A stretch of DNA of 64,000 nt from Prorocentrum cordatum (GCA_963575745.1 CAUYUJ010015285.1:124001-188000), one strand, 5' to 3'; positions 38,123 through 48,395 are shown, counted from the first letter of the stretch. The notes: generated by a model not told the origin, from the letters alone. Made by a program: numbers and translations.

Positions 38123-41100
38123 ATCAGAACGTCGTGCAGAAGCCCGGGAAGCCACAGTTGCCAAGGCTGTGGGAGCTCTGCTCAGGCTCAGGCGCCCTCT
38201 CGGCACGGGCACGCGATCAGAATGTCTCACACCTGCCTCCTGTGGACATGAGGTATGGGTGGTTCACAGCGAGGCGACCTGATCAAACCTTGATCCTGTA
38301 CGGCATCTTGGTCGTGGGCGTCTTCTGCCTTTTCGCAGCGCCCAACTGCGCCCTCTGGGGAAACATGGTGCACGGCATGTCTCAGGCTCTTCTGGCAGCC
38401 CGCCGGGACCGCGAAGGGCCAGGATTGAAGTTCCCGGCGATGTGTTGTTTCCTCCAGTGTCTCATGGGACGGCACTTCCTCATTGAGAACAGTGGCGCGT
38501 CCAAGATATTCACGGAGAGCCCGCTGAAGGCGCTGAACCAGCTCAAGGTCTACCAGGCCAAGCTGGACCAATGCATGTTCGGGGCGAAGATCGAAGGACG
38601 ACACATCAAGAAGAGCAGCTTGTTTGTTTCCGACCAGCCAACTACAGGTTTGGATACGCTTTGCGACCACAGTCACGATCACCTACACCTTCGAGGAGCA
38701 GGACCAGCAGCATCGAGAACGGCAGCGGCGGCCAGGTACCCCGAGGCCCTTTGCGACCATATTCTCATGTCGATTCAGTGTTTGGATGATCGCACGGCTG
38801 CCACGCCGCAGGATGGGGGGAGGACGATCCCTTCACATTCATTTTGCGATCCAGACGGTTTCCTGGAGATGAACAAGGTGGAACAGGTCATTCATCGTCT
38901 TCAAACGCTTCGTCAAGTCGCTAAGACACGCGGCTACGAGGACATCTTCAAGGAGTTGGTGGATCCGTGGATCGAGCAGAACAGTCCGAAGGGATCCAAC
39001 ACATCCTCCGCTGTGGCACAGGGGCCTCGGAGCGAACTCAACCAGCACTTCGTCGACATGCTCGGCGCCGTGACCAACGGCATCGCGGACCTGGCGGCCA
39101 GTGCGTCGGCAGCTGCAGCGGCGGCGACGGCAGCGGCAGCTTCTGCAGCAACAGCGGCAGCCACAGCTACAGCAGCTCAGCCTCCGCAGCCGCTGTGTGG
39201 TCGGGTAGGGCAACCTTCCGATAGCGCAGCGCGCCTTGCGGACCTGGCGCCCACTGCTGCCGCCAGACCAGGGCGAGTCGGGACAGAGCCGCCAGGCTGC
39301 ATCGACCAGCGCCCGGCCCCTGACCAGGCTGCCGTGGACGAGTCGCTGGCGCAAGGCGACGGCGTCCAGCCCGAGGTGGCCCCTGCTCCGGAGGGAGTGC
39401 CCCCGGCGGCGCCTGCGGCCGAGCACGCTGTGCCCCGCGAGCTCCAGGATCTGTTCAAAGGCGAGATCCCAGAAAGCCCCTGGCAGAACCAGAGGTACAA
39501 CCCAGACAATAAGATTTGGCAGGCGGCGGCAATGCGGAAGCGCCAGCACTACAGACGAACCAACGTTTCCCTCGGAGTCTGCACAGTTGATCTTTCAGGA
39601 CCGCACGAGCCGTCACCGCGGCCTGGGAGGCACATCCAGCGAGACATGGTGACATACTTTTTGGTTCTGACCATCCGGCCTGATCGCCCAGACGGCGGAG
39701 CAGAGGCTGCAACGCAGACCGACCCGCAACCTGCACCAACGCCCCCGGCTGACGCCGAAGCAGCGGCAGACGCACCAGCAGCTCCAGACGCAGCCCCTGT
39801 TCAAGTGTTCCCACAGAGGCCTGTGGAAACATCTGCTGCCAGCGGTGATGATATCCAGCGGCCGCTCATCTACGCAGCCCTGCTCGGTTCGAAGGACCTC
39901 TTGGCGAAGGTCAATGACGACCGCGCCGGGCTGCCGCGCACGCTCTATTTCCGCCTGCACAGCGACAGAGGCACGGAGTTCGTCAACCGCGACCTCACCG
40001 AATACTGCCGGGTGCACGCGATCCATAAGACAACTACGCAGGGACACGATCCCAATGCGAACGCTTCTGCGGAGCAGGCGGTCGGGTGCCTCAAGCGCCG
40101 GTGCCGATACCTTCTAAGCGGCGCCCGTCTTCCGACCAACTTCTGGGGAGTCGGCGTTCTGGCGGCTGCGCAGCTGGAGCGGGCCGACGCCGGCCTCGGC
40201 TGCTATCCCAGGGTGCCCTTCGGCACGCGCGGGATGCTCGTGACCTCCCCGCCGCCCAGGAGCTCGTGGACACCGCGTGCGGAGCCTTGCACCATCTTCG
40301 GCGCCTGCGACCACATCCCAGACGCTTATTGGGTGTACCAGAAAGGATGGATCAAGCCACGGGCCGACGTCCAACCTCAGGGACTTTCACAGGGCGACCT
40401 CGCGTGGGTGAAGCTCAACGTGAGCAGTTGGGATCCTCCCGACCGCCCTCTCGACCTCCCTGACGCGGCTGATTTCGACGCCGCTGCTGTGCCCAGGCCG
40501 CGCCCCCAGGACCTCTTGGCTGCCACGCGCGAGACGGCCACCTGCGAGGCATGTCTCCAGACGCGCAAAGGCCGGAGGCAAACCAGACCGCACGCCTTGG
40601 TCTGGGGGGAGTGCTTGCGGGCGCCACGTCCGTTACTGAGCGTTCAGGAGGAGGTCGAAACATCGCAGAGTCCTGAGGAAGATTTTCTCCACGAGCCAGC
40701 CTTCGAGAGCATAGGCCCCGAGAGCAGGGCCCCCGACCCAGGAGATGAAGTGCAGCGGACTCCCAACGACGACAACGATGACCAGCAGAGTTCGTTTTTT
40801 CAGTTGTCCCGAGCTTGCCCAAGCCCTTTAGAGTGCTTCCCGCACGCTACGCTGGCCTTCGCCATGGCCACATCTACGTCCGCGACGTGGGGTTCAGCGC
40901 CGTCGACCGTCGACGACTCCACCACGGGCCCCGGGGAGGCCGAGTTCTACGACTGGGAAGATCTCGAGTCCTCGTTCTCCGCCGACGACGAGCTGGCCGT
41001 GGGCCCCGTTCTGCCCGCAGTGGAGGGGGGCGCCGAGGCCGCGACGGGCGAGCTGGACGCGCAGCAGGAGACCGAAGACAGCAAGCACTCGGAACCCGAG

Positions 41101-43488
41101 ATGGCAGAGGACGACGAGAAGGACTGCGAGGCACCGCGCATTTCGAGAACTTCGCGCCGACGGCGGAGACGATGCCGAGAGCCGTCTCTCGCGGCCCGCT
41201 TCGTCTGCCATTTGCTCCCGGCGTGGTGCGCGGCAGTGGCGTACCCAGGGCCAGTCGACCATGTAGAAGGCGATGTTCTTGAGGCCGTGCAGCAGGTCGC
41301 CGGCCCGGAGCCAGGCAAGACAGTTGTGCCTCCAGAAGAGATTCGCCGAGCAGTCGGCCCCGACCTCGACTCGTGGATCCTCGCCGCCCAGGCGGAGCAC
41401 GACTCGTTCCTGACGCGGGACGCGATTCAGGTGGCGACAGCTGACGATATCAAGAGATATGGCAAGAGGCCGCTGCCCATGCTGAACGTGTGGTCCCGCG
41501 CAGACCAAGATTTCCGCAAATGCCGAACCTGCATAGCCGGGAACCTCCAGCAGTTCGACCCCGCCGCGCAGCGCTGGACGGCCCAAGCCGAACCATCCAG
41601 CATATTTATGGCTGCCAAGCTCGCTGCCATGCGGAACTGGGTTGTGAGCAAACTCGACGTGAAGGGGGCGTTCCTGAATGCACCGCTGCCGCCTGACGAG
41701 CTCATCCTGGTCCAGCCTCCTGCGCAGTGGGTCGCCTGGGGCATCGTTGAGCAGGGCGTGGTGTGGAAGCTGAACAGAGCGGTGTACGGTCTCCGCCAGA
41801 GCCCGAAGTGGTGGTCAGACGAAAGGGACCGCAAGCTGAAGCAGCTCAGGTGGACCCACGACGGCGACGAGTTCTACCTGGAGCAGAACGAGGCCGACAC
41901 CCAGGTGTGGAGCCTCAGACGGAAGGGACACCCACGTGAACTACATGGGCTTCTGTGTGTTTACGTGGACGACATGCTCCTCCTCACCGAGAAGGGGCCG
42001 AGCAGGGAGACATTCGTCAAGGCGCTCACCGGTCTGTGGGAGTTTGGGCCCGAGAGAGTCCTCACGCCAGAGGTGTCCTTGACATTTTTGGGATTGGACT
42101 GGTACAGGCGCTCGAACGGAGATATCTATCTCACCCGGGAACGTTTCACCAAGGAGCTCTTGGCGAAGCACGGAATGGACCGCTGCAAATCCATCAAGAG
42201 CGTCTCCATGGACAAGCTCCCTGAGCAGGAGGACCCGCCGCAGCGAGAGCAGCTCAAGGAACTGCAGGCCCACGCTGGGGCCTTCAATTGGCTTGCCACG
42301 CGCACCAGGCCAGATGTGTCTTACTGGACTTCCCTCTTGGCTTCAAGTACCACCAAGTACGGGGCATGGAGCCGCGACCTCGCCCACAAGGTGCTCCGGT
42401 ATCTGGCAGGGACAGCTGACCAAGGTCTTCTTCTTACCGCCCAGGGCGACGAGAACGACCTCCGCGTCTACTCAGATGCGGGGTTTGCCGGGGCAGCCAC
42501 CCAGTCGCAGAATGGTCTGATCATCTGCTGGGGCGGCTCGGTGATCACGTGGCGCTCCAGCCGGGCAGCCTTGTCGGCGCTGTCCACGGCCGAGGCCGAG
42601 CTCTGTGCCGCCGCGCTGTGCTGGCAGGTGACCGAGGGGATACGCTACCTCCTCTCCACGCTGCACCTGTACCCCAAGTGCGTCGAGGTCATGATCGACA
42701 ACCAAGCTGCTCTTACTGCTGCAAGCTTGGGTGCGACCTGGCGCACTCGCTACTATGCCGCGCGCGCCAAGCGTCTGCTGGAGGAGGGGAAGCAGGGCCG
42801 AGTGAAGCTTAGCCATTGCCCCACGAAGGAGATGGTCGCCGACGCGCTGACCAAGCTGGCCACGCCTGAGGTGATCAAGGTCCTCATTGACGCCATGGAG
42901 GGCCAGCTCCCTGGCACGGTGGCTGCGCACGCGACTTCTGTGACACCAGGACGGGCCAACAGGAGCGACATGGCAGGCGACGGCTCCTCCACGCCCCATC
43001 CTGTGCAGCCTCCACGACTTGGTGCTGCAGCAACGCATGGGGGAGGAGGGGGGAGCACGCTGATGATTGAGGGCATCGTCCACCCGGACGTCCCGCGAGA
43101 CCACCCAATGTGGGGGGAGCTCCTGAGGGCCATGTGCGAGAGGTGGCTTCCAGATTCTGATCTCACCTCGTTGCCAGAGGTGTGCGCGAACTACGCCGAC
43201 GACATGCGCGTGCCCTACGCCGCCTTCGTCAGGAACCACGGCATTACCAACGAGCAGCTGCGCGCCGTGATCGAGGCAACGGCGCAGCTGACTGGAGGAG
43301 GCCGTGGAGCCACCTCATCTGCCGTTGGCGTATCAGGAGACGCAGGGGCCGATCGTGCGAATCAACGCCCAGACGCTGAAGCTGGAGAAGAGGCCGGCCC
43401 TAGAAAGAAACGCCGCAGAGGAGCACCGCGAAACAGACCTGGAGCTTCTGAGCGGAGATGGGCGGCACTTGAAAAGGCCACGGACTGA
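38065..43488 (+). CDS. Methyltransferase-like, integrase, RT and RNase H polyprotein (copy B)
   Basis: 1807 residues, in a different frame from gag-protease with 58 bases of overlap; the start at 38065 (TTG) is nominal. Landmarks: ELCSGSG at 37-43, APNC ending at Cys95, IEN at 140-142; Ala-rich linker; integrase Asp509, Asp634 and Glu670 with 35 residues between the last two; Asp-rich linker; reverse transcriptase LDVKGAF (Asp1198), YVDDM (Asp1302-Asp1303); RNase H YSDAG (Asp1471), TAEAEL, IDNQ. After RNase H comes a ~170-residue extension ending in the basic run PRKKRRRGAPRNR. All catalytic residues of integrase, RT and RNase H are present, so function is plausible if translation links it to gag. 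Confidence 0.9.
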   Translation: MHWQDNVEVAITPERFDSMNQNVVQKPGKPQLPRLWELCSGSGALSARARDQNVSHLPPVDMRYGWFTARRPDQTLILYGILVVGVFCLFAAPNCALWGNMVHGMSQALLAARRDREGPGLKFPAMCCFLQCLMGRHFLIENSGASKIFTESPLKALNQLKVYQAKLDQCMFGAKIEGRHIKKSSLFVSDQPTTGLDTLCDHSHDHLHLRGAGPAASRTAAAARYPEALCDHILMSIQCLDDRTAATPQDGGRTIPSHSFCDPDGFLEMNKVEQVIHRLQTLRQVAKTRGYEDIFKELVDPWIEQNSPKGSNTSSAVAQGPRSELNQHFVDMLGAVTNGIADLAASASAAAAAATAAAASAATAAATATAAQPPQPLCGRVGQPSDSAARLADLAPTAAARPGRVGTEPPGCIDQRPAPDQAAVDESLAQGDGVQPEVAPAPEGVPPAAPAAEHAVPRELQDLFKGEIPESPWQNQRYNPDNKIWQAAAMRKRQHYRRTNVSLGVCTVDLSGPHEPSPRPGRHIQRDMVTYFLVLTIRPDRPDGGAEAATQTDPQPAPTPPADAEAAADAPAAPDAAPVQVFPQRPVETSAASGDDIQRPLIYAALLGSKDLLAKVNDDRAGLPRTLYFRLHSDRGTEFVNRDLTEYCRVHAIHKTTTQGHDPNANASAEQAVGCLKRRCRYLLSGARLPTNFWGVGVLAAAQLERADAGLGCYPRVPFGTRGMLVTSPPPRSSWTPRAEPCTIFGACDHIPDAYWVYQKGWIKPRADVQPQGLSQGDLAWVKLNVSSWDPPDRPLDLPDAADFDAAAVPRPRPQDLLAATRETATCEACLQTRKGRRQTRPHALVWGECLRAPRPLLSVQEEVETSQSPEEDFLHEPAFESIGPESRAPDPGDEVQRTPNDDNDDQQSSFFQLSRACPSPLECFPHATLAFAMATSTSATWGSAPSTVDDSTTGPGEAEFYDWEDLESSFSADDELAVGPVLPAVEGGAEAATGELDAQQETEDSKHSEPEMAEDDEKDCEAPRISRTSRRRRRRCREPSLAARFVCHLLPAWCAAVAYPGPVDHVEGDVLEAVQQVAGPEPGKTVVPPEEIRRAVGPDLDSWILAAQAEHDSFLTRDAIQVATADDIKRYGKRPLPMLNVWSRADQDFRKCRTCIAGNLQQFDPAAQRWTAQAEPSSIFMAAKLAAMRNWVVSKLDVKGAFLNAPLPPDELILVQPPAQWVAWGIVEQGVVWKLNRAVYGLRQSPKWWSDERDRKLKQLRWTHDGDEFYLEQNEADTQVWSLRRKGHPRELHGLLCVYVDDMLLLTEKGPSRETFVKALTGLWEFGPERVLTPEVSLTFLGLDWYRRSNGDIYLTRERFTKELLAKHGMDRCKSIKSVSMDKLPEQEDPPQREQLKELQAHAGAFNWLATRTRPDVSYWTSLLASSTTKYGAWSRDLAHKVLRYLAGTADQGLLLTAQGDENDLRVYSDAGFAGAATQSQNGLIICWGGSVITWRSSRAALSALSTAEAELCAAALCWQVTEGIRYLLSTLHLYPKCVEVMIDNQAALTAASLGATWRTRYYAARAKRLLEEGKQGRVKLSHCPTKEMVADALTKLATPEVIKVLIDAMEGQLPGTVAAHATSVTPGRANRSDMAGDGSSTPHPVQPPRLGAAATHGGGGGSTLMIEGIVHPDVPRDHPMWGELLRAMCERWLPDSDLTSLPEVCANYADDMRVPYAAFVRNHGITNEQLRAVIEATAQLTGGGRGATSSAVGVSGDAGADRANQRPDAEAGEEAGPRKKRRRGAPRNRPGASERRWAALEKATD
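40752..40803 (-). repeat. Inverted partner of the LTR segment, inside pol (copy B)
   Basis: 52 bases matching the LTR segment at 34110-34161 (and 44421-44472) in reverse complement at 48 positions. Confidence 0.9.
42970..43488 (+). other. C-terminal extension after RNase H with basic run
   Basis: After the Gly-rich spacer THGGGGGSTL, a compact region (IEGIVHPDVPRDHPMWGELL, then CERWLPDSDLTSLPEV) looks helical and is followed by an acidic linker and PRKKRRRGAPRNR (from 43399). The basic run has the form of a nuclear localisation signal. Copia elements usually end soon after RNase H. Confidence 0.6.
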
Positions 43489-43523
43489 CGTGGGCATCCA
43501 CAGCTTCATTTGTCGTGTACTGC

Positions 43524-43536
43524 GGATGGGGGGAGC
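43524..43536 (+). other. Polypurine tract
   Basis: GGATGGGGGGAGC sits directly before the 3' LTR, as needed to prime plus-strand DNA. Confidence 0.85.
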
Positions 43537-44568
43537 TTGTAAGTCCATCAGGCACGTATCGCTCATTGTGTTGACAGGTCATTGGAGTCATAGCTGTGTA
43601 TGCATATTTTGCCTTGAGAACCTGACTGGAGTCAAAGACGGTGGCACGCATTGATCAGAATCTCGAGCAATAGTGCACACGTCACAGGTGACCTCGTTGT
43701 CGGCATCCATCCTGCTGCTCTTGACTGTCGGGCGGGCAACCGTTCGACAGCCGAGGAGACGCGCGGGAGCAAGGGCTTCCGTATACTATATACTTTTATG
43801 AATTAGTACAATAGTCATGTCATGCATGAACGTCCAGAGCGCAGGACCCGCCGGCCCTCTGATTCCGAGTGTTGTTTCTGGCCACGAGAGGAGGCCAGAA
43901 TGCCCGCCGCTGCGAGAAGAGTCCTGCCGGTGCGCCAGCCGTCTTCACCCGCCGCTGCGACAAGAGAGCTGCCGGTGCGCCAGTCGTTCAATCCTTGCCA
44001 GAGCGCAGGGGCAATCTCACTGCCATTGACATGTGCATGTGTATTATGAATTGTATTGTATTTTCGGCCAGCCTCTGGGGGCCGGCCCCATAACTTTAGT
44101 TTATTGTATTTACAGCCGATGCTCAATAGTGCATTTCGCTCAAAGTCGGTGGTCGGGCGGGGAATCCGCTCGATAGTCGACGACGCTCGTGTCAGAATCA
44201 GTGCGGATGTTCTGGTTGAAGGAACACCCGTTCGAAAGCGGATGGGCCGGCACGCCCGGAATTCTGACTTCTCGTTCCTGGTGACAAATCACCAGGGGCA
44301 GAATTTAGGACGCTTATTCGGGCACGAGATTGTCACGATACCTTGCGCGAGCGGCGGGACGGATGAGGGTCCGTACCCGTTTTGGCTCAAGACGCGCCTC
44401 AGTGCACTCTGAGGCCACACCTGAAAAAACGAACTCTGCAGGTCATCATTGTCATCGTTGGGAGTCCGCCGCGCGACTCTGGCTGTGATCGGAGATGGCG
44501 TCCTCCAATGCGGGACCGGGTGATTCGATCGTCCCTCTCCGCCAGACCTCCCCGAATCCAGCCACGCG
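43537..44568 (+). repeat. 3' LTR of copia copy B (1032 bp)
   Basis: Same length as the 5' LTR. Five differences were seen: near 43592, 43697, 44182, 44352 and 44508. It carries the SL-like sequence at 44370-44391 and the inverted pol segment at 44421-44472. Confidence 0.95.
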
Positions 44569-44574
44569 TCCACC
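44569..44574 (+). other. Right target-site duplication of copia
   Basis: TCCACC repeats the six bases before the 5' LTR (33220-33225). Confidence 0.85.
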
Positions 44575-44805
44575 GAAGGCCCCAGTGGCGGTGTCGACAT
44601 GCGTCCACGCCACCCATGCCAGCACACCCCTCACACGCTTCGTGGCCCATAGGGAGCTCCGCCGAAGGCCCCACTGGTGGTGTCCACATGCATCCGCGCC
44701 ACCCATGTCGGCACACCTCTCACAAGCTTCGTGGCGCCATGAGCAGCTCCGCACCATCGGCGGTGTCCACATGCGTCCGCGCCACCCATCTCGGAACACC
44801 CCTCA
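44575..44805 (+). repeat. ~89-bp minisatellite, about 2.6 units
   Basis: Units carry GTGTCCACATGCGTCCGCGC, CACCCATGTCGGCACACC and CTTCGTGGC-CCAT-AG-AGCTCCGCC. The array continues the piece left of the 5' LTR, so copia inserted within it. Confidence 0.85.
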
Positions 44806-44969
44806 CACCTTGGTCGTTTTTTCGAGGACTTCCCAGGAGGTGTTTCCTAACAGGGGTGACCCCCGACCCCCGCCTCCTTCACATCCGTCGGCCGAAGTGC
44901 GTTGTTCATTTCGCGACCTGCAGAGGTACTCCGATCGTTTCCCCGGGGGGGGGGTTAGATGTGCGCCCC
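44806..44969. other. Short spacer
   Basis: Nothing recognised. Confidence 0.4.
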
Positions 44970-45276
44970 CCCTGACTCTGGACCCGCCGTACCTAGGTGG
45001 ATTTTCGGGTTTGGCAATGTGTCGCACATGCAGCATGCCGTAGGATAGAAACAAAGTAGGGCGGACATCTCCGCCCTCAGAAAAATAGGGCGGACGTTGC
45101 GTAAAGTTCCACAATTTTGGACAATATCCACAACATCGTCCACGAAGCAGCACAAATGTAGGGCGGAAGCAGCGGCGGAAAGTCGGGCGGAATCTCAAGG
45201 AGCTCGAAAAGTACGGCGGAAGTCTCCGCCCTGCTCGCAGAATCGCCCACAGAGCACGGCGGATCCAGAGTCAGGC
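44970..45276 (+). mobile_element. Inverted-repeat element with GTAGGGCGGA motifs (1)
   Basis: The left end CCTGACTCTGGACCCGCCGT is matched by the inverted right end CGGCGGATCCAGAGTCAGG. The interior has several copies of GTAGGGCGGA or its complement, some spaced with AAAATAGGGCGGAC. Related elements lie at 56336-56508 and 62749-62996. Confidence 0.75.
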
Positions 45277-45800
45277 GAGGGCCGAAATCAGGGAGCACAG
45301 CCGCGGGTTGAGAACGTCCCATCGTCGGAGATCTGGGCTTGGCGTTGCCTGGGAAGGCCCACTTCGTCTGAGGGCGCCGCGGCGGCGGCGTCCCGTCGGC
45401 GCCGGTCGCCGGGCCGGCGCCCAGCAGCTGCCCCCGCGGCGACGCGGCCGCGCCGCCCGAGGGCCCACCCCGTCAGAGCAAAAACCGCGGCGCGGCTCCG
45501 CCGGCCGATGAGGCCAAAAGGCGGCATCGCATCGAGCTGGCCATCGGTGGTGCTTCACGGGAGCCTCGCATGTCCTCGCAGTTCCGTCCCTGGAGTGCAC
45601 TGGCGTGCGCTCGCGCCTGGCAAGGGATGATTCGGGATGATCTAGCGCCGATTGAGCCCTGGTCAGCGCCAGTTTCGCGCCCATGTGGCGTCGATTCGTC
45701 GTCGATTCGCAAGGGTCAGCAAAACGACATGGGAGACCCCCCGTGATTGCCACAGAACGCTTCCCAGACCTCAACGCGTGGACAAACTCAAGCTGGCGGC
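45277..45800. other. Spacer with unassigned open frames
   Basis: Frames here are Ala/Arg-rich and overlap on both strands; no motif stands out. Confidence 0.4.
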
Positions 45801-45814
45801 TTCTCGTAATCGGT

Positions 45815-45905
45815 TTTCGGCGTCTGGGGGCCCTCCCAGGGCCTCGGGACCTTCTAAAAACGATCCTGGTCGAGGAACCGGTCCCCAGGAAGAGGTCCAG
45901 AGCTC
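45815..45905 (+). repeat. Dispersed repeat, GGTCGACGT family (plus, partial)
   Basis: Shares GGGGGCCCTCCCAGGGCCTC, GGGACC and GGAACCGGTCCCCAGG with 63060-63140 and 20300-20400. Confidence 0.5.
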
Positions 45906-45924
45906 TACGGTGGGGCGGGTGTTT

Positions 45925-46100
45925 CGGGGGTGGACAGAACCCCCAACAGTGACACGTCGATTAGTGAATTGTCCGTTTTCGGTTTTCGAGAGGGCGCCGT
46001 GGCCGTTGTTTTCCAGGCTTGCGCCCGCCAGGTTTGGGCCCGAGGTCCATTTCACTAAACCACGTTTTGCTAAAGGGAGGTCTGTCCATCCCCGAGTGTT
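45925..46100 (+). mobile_element. Inverted-repeat element, GGTGGACA-ACCTCC ends
   Basis: The left end GGGGGTGGACAGAACCCCC is matched by the inverted right end GGGAGGTCTGTCCATCCCC. The interior CCGTTTTCGGTTTTCGAGAG resembles the element at 24803-24972. Confidence 0.6.
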
Positions 46101-47320
46101 GAACAAATCAAGGCATCAGAGGCTTGGGGCCAGCGGATGAAGGCAAAGAGTGCTGCATCGCATCGAGCTCGCTCGCCGGACTGCCCCTGCTCCTCGTCGC
46201 CGTCCTCGCCCCCCGCCCTCTCCCCTCCCCCCTCGCCCCCTCCTCCTCGTCCCTCCTCCTCGTCCCTCCTCCTCGTCCCTCCTCCTCCTCGTCCCTCCTC
46301 GCTCCCTCCTCCTCCTCCTCGTCCCCCCTCGCTCCCTCCTCCTCGTCCCTCCTCCTCGCTCCCTCCTCCTCGTCCCTCCTCCTCCTCGCTCCCCCTCGCT
46401 CCCTCCTCCTCGTCCCTCCTCCTCCCCGTCCTGCCCACCAACCTGCACCTCCTCGGGCAAGAGGTTTCTGGACGAGTTCAAGCGGGGACAGGCCTGACCC
46501 AACTTACCGGGCTTTCGGCTGTAAGAAGTCGCCGGCATCCAACGTTTGAAGCTGACCTCTGGTCATCTGGGTGGCCGTCTTCCCCGCCCTCCTCCTCCTG
46601 CTCCTGCTCGTCTTTCTCCTCTTCCGGCATCTCCTCCTCCTCCTCCTCATCTTTCTCCTCTTGCTCCTTCTCCTCCTCCTACTCCTCCTCCTCGTCCTCC
46701 TCCTCCTCCTCCTCCCCTTCCTCGTCCACATGTGGGCTGCCCTCACTCCACTTGCTCATCATAGCGGCATCCGTAACTTCACTTGCGTGTCAGAAACGCA
46801 CGCGAGCTCAGCTTCTACTGCGGTGCAACCTCCTTTGGGGGGGTCAAATCCCGTCCCCTAGGGCACCTTCATTCAATCCTGCATCTCAACAGACACGGAC
46901 CCTTTCACTTCATTGCTTATCAGACCGCTAGCCAGTTACCTGGAAAGACTCATCAAACACATTGGCCAAGTGGTGACCGCTAGTAAGGCTTCGCCCTTAA
47001 GACATGCCCCCCCAGGCACCGCTTCAGGACGTCCGACCACTGCGCCTGTCCTGATTGCAGGGATCAGCCACCTTTCCTGCTGCGTAATCCGCCAGCACCC
47101 TCCTCGCCCCCTCCCCTCCTACGCCCCCTCCCCCGACCTCGTCTCCCCATCCCGGAGTCACTGCGACACGATAGGCCAATGGGTCACGCGCAGTCAGGTG
47201 GCACCACAATACCAAGGCAGCTAGAGGGCAAAGGCAGAGACGACCAGGGGGAGAAGCGACGGGCGGAGTAGGCATCTCAACCCCCTCCTCCTCCTTCTCG
47301 TCCCCTTCCTCCTCCTTCTG
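46101..47320. repeat. CTC/TCG-rich low-complexity region with spacers
   Basis: Two polypyrimidine tracts (about 46190-46430, with TCCTCCTCGTCCC units, and 46580-46730) are separated by sequence with no recognised gene. 46740-47320 shows only short frames. Confidence 0.7.
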
Positions 47321-47880
47321 GTGCTCGGACCGTGGAGGGAGGAGGAGAGTGCATCTCGAAGAGCTCGTTCGTCTACCCCTGCTGCTCCTCATCCTCCACA
47401 TTGCCGCTTTCTACTTATCCCCCCTCCTTCCACTCCACCCCTTTCTCCCCCACTCCATCATGAGGAGTACTGTTCTCATCGCTCCCCCAACCTTGCACCA
47501 GCCTGCTCCCGCGTACTGTCCGTTAGCACGCAGGGTTTCTTTATCTCGTCTTTGCTGTTATGTGTTCCCATGTTACTCCCGCTCTTCTTCCCTGCGGTTC
47601 CCCTTTCCCTGCTCCTCCCTCTTCTCCCTCTCCTTCTCCTTCTCCTGCTGCCTCCCCTCCCCTTCTCCTCCCTCCCCTCCCTTCTTCTCCCTCTCCTGGC
47701 TTTCCCCTTTCCTTCTCCTCCCTTCTCATCCCTCTCCTCCTCCTCCTCCTCCTCCTCCTTTCTGCCTCTTCTCCTCCCCCTTCTCCTTCTCCTTCCCTTT
47801 CCCCATCTCCCTCTCCTCCTCGTCCCTTCGTTTCCCTCTCCCCTCTGTGCGCGCACGAGGGTGGGCGCGGGGAGCCCAGG
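47321..47880 (+). repeat. CTC/TTC-rich polypyrimidine tract
   Basis: CCTCC and TTCTCC units dominate from 47590 to 47850. Open frames on both strands are translations of the repeat. Confidence 0.8.
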
Positions 47881-47885
47881 AAGAC

Positions 47886-48045
47886 GAGGGGGACGTCTCA
47901 CGGCACCAGCCAGGTGGGCAGCAGGACTCATGCTGAAGCCCAAGGATGTGCCAACCATGTTGCAGTACACCCGCCCGCCCCCGATGCCAGACCCGCCGCA
48001 CGTTTTCGCCAACCAGCGTTTCTGCACTTGGCTTGGCATCGCTCG
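47886..48045 (+). other. Possible short exon
   Basis: One frame reads MLKPKDVPTMLQYTRPPPMP then DPPHVFANQRFCTWLG, which has normal amino-acid composition unlike its repeat-rich surroundings. An AG lies just before the stretch (CCAG at 47909). No family is recognised. The sequence after it, GCTTGGCATCGCTCGG, recurs at 26158-26173. Confidence 0.3.
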
Positions 48046-48189
48046 GACGTGTGCATTTTTCCTTCGGCGAGGACAATCGAGGAGCATCCTTGATCCTTTG
48101 GCGAAAAAACCACGCACGAAACCGACGAAAAAACAGGGAATGGACGTCCGAGCGATGGCGAGTTGGGGCCTCGTGCTCCTGTTCTCGAG

Positions 48190-48395
48190 AGTGGGCCGGC
48201 GTGTTGGTCTGGCGGCTGCGTGGCCGCCGTGCCGCCTCGTCGCCGCCCGCCTTCCGGGACTGCGTGCCGGTCCTGCGGCTACGTTGCCGCCGCCGCCGCC
48301 CCGTCGCCGCCCGTCCTTTGGACCTGACCACCGGTCTGGCGGCTATGTGTTGCCGCCGTCGCCGGCCCGTCGCCGCCTCGTCGCCGCGTAGAGTG
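48190..48395 (+). repeat. GCCGCC-rich minisatellite
   Basis: Units of TCTGGCGGCT-CGT-GCCGCCG and CGTCGCCGCCCG repeat about four times with spacing near 60 bases. Confidence 0.6.

Larger units (their letters stand above)
27379..43131 (+). repeat. Block B of the ~15.7-kb duplicated segment
   Basis: Partner of 1-15764. Here both flanks are visible: the LINE extends left to an SL relic at 26400, and the copia element continues right to its 3' LTR, neither of which can be seen in block A. Confidence 0.95.
33226..44568 (+). mobile_element. Complete Ty1/copia LTR retrotransposon, copy B
   Basis: The element is 11343 bp: two 1032-bp LTRs differing at five positions (about 0.5 percent), half-tRNA primer binding site, polypurine tract and a TCCACC target duplication (5 or 6 bp, as one flanking C is ambiguous). 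Genes run gag, protease, methyltransferase-like, integrase, RT, RNase H, C-terminal extension. Integrity is broken by a shared TAA after the zinc-finger ORF and a private 2-bp insertion at about 38063. The low LTR divergence points to recent insertion. Confidence 0.97.

Noticed and set aside
46137-46931. Ser/Pro-rich proteins across polypyrimidine tracts (also 47321-48391)
   Set aside because: Low-complexity translations with equal frames on the other strand.
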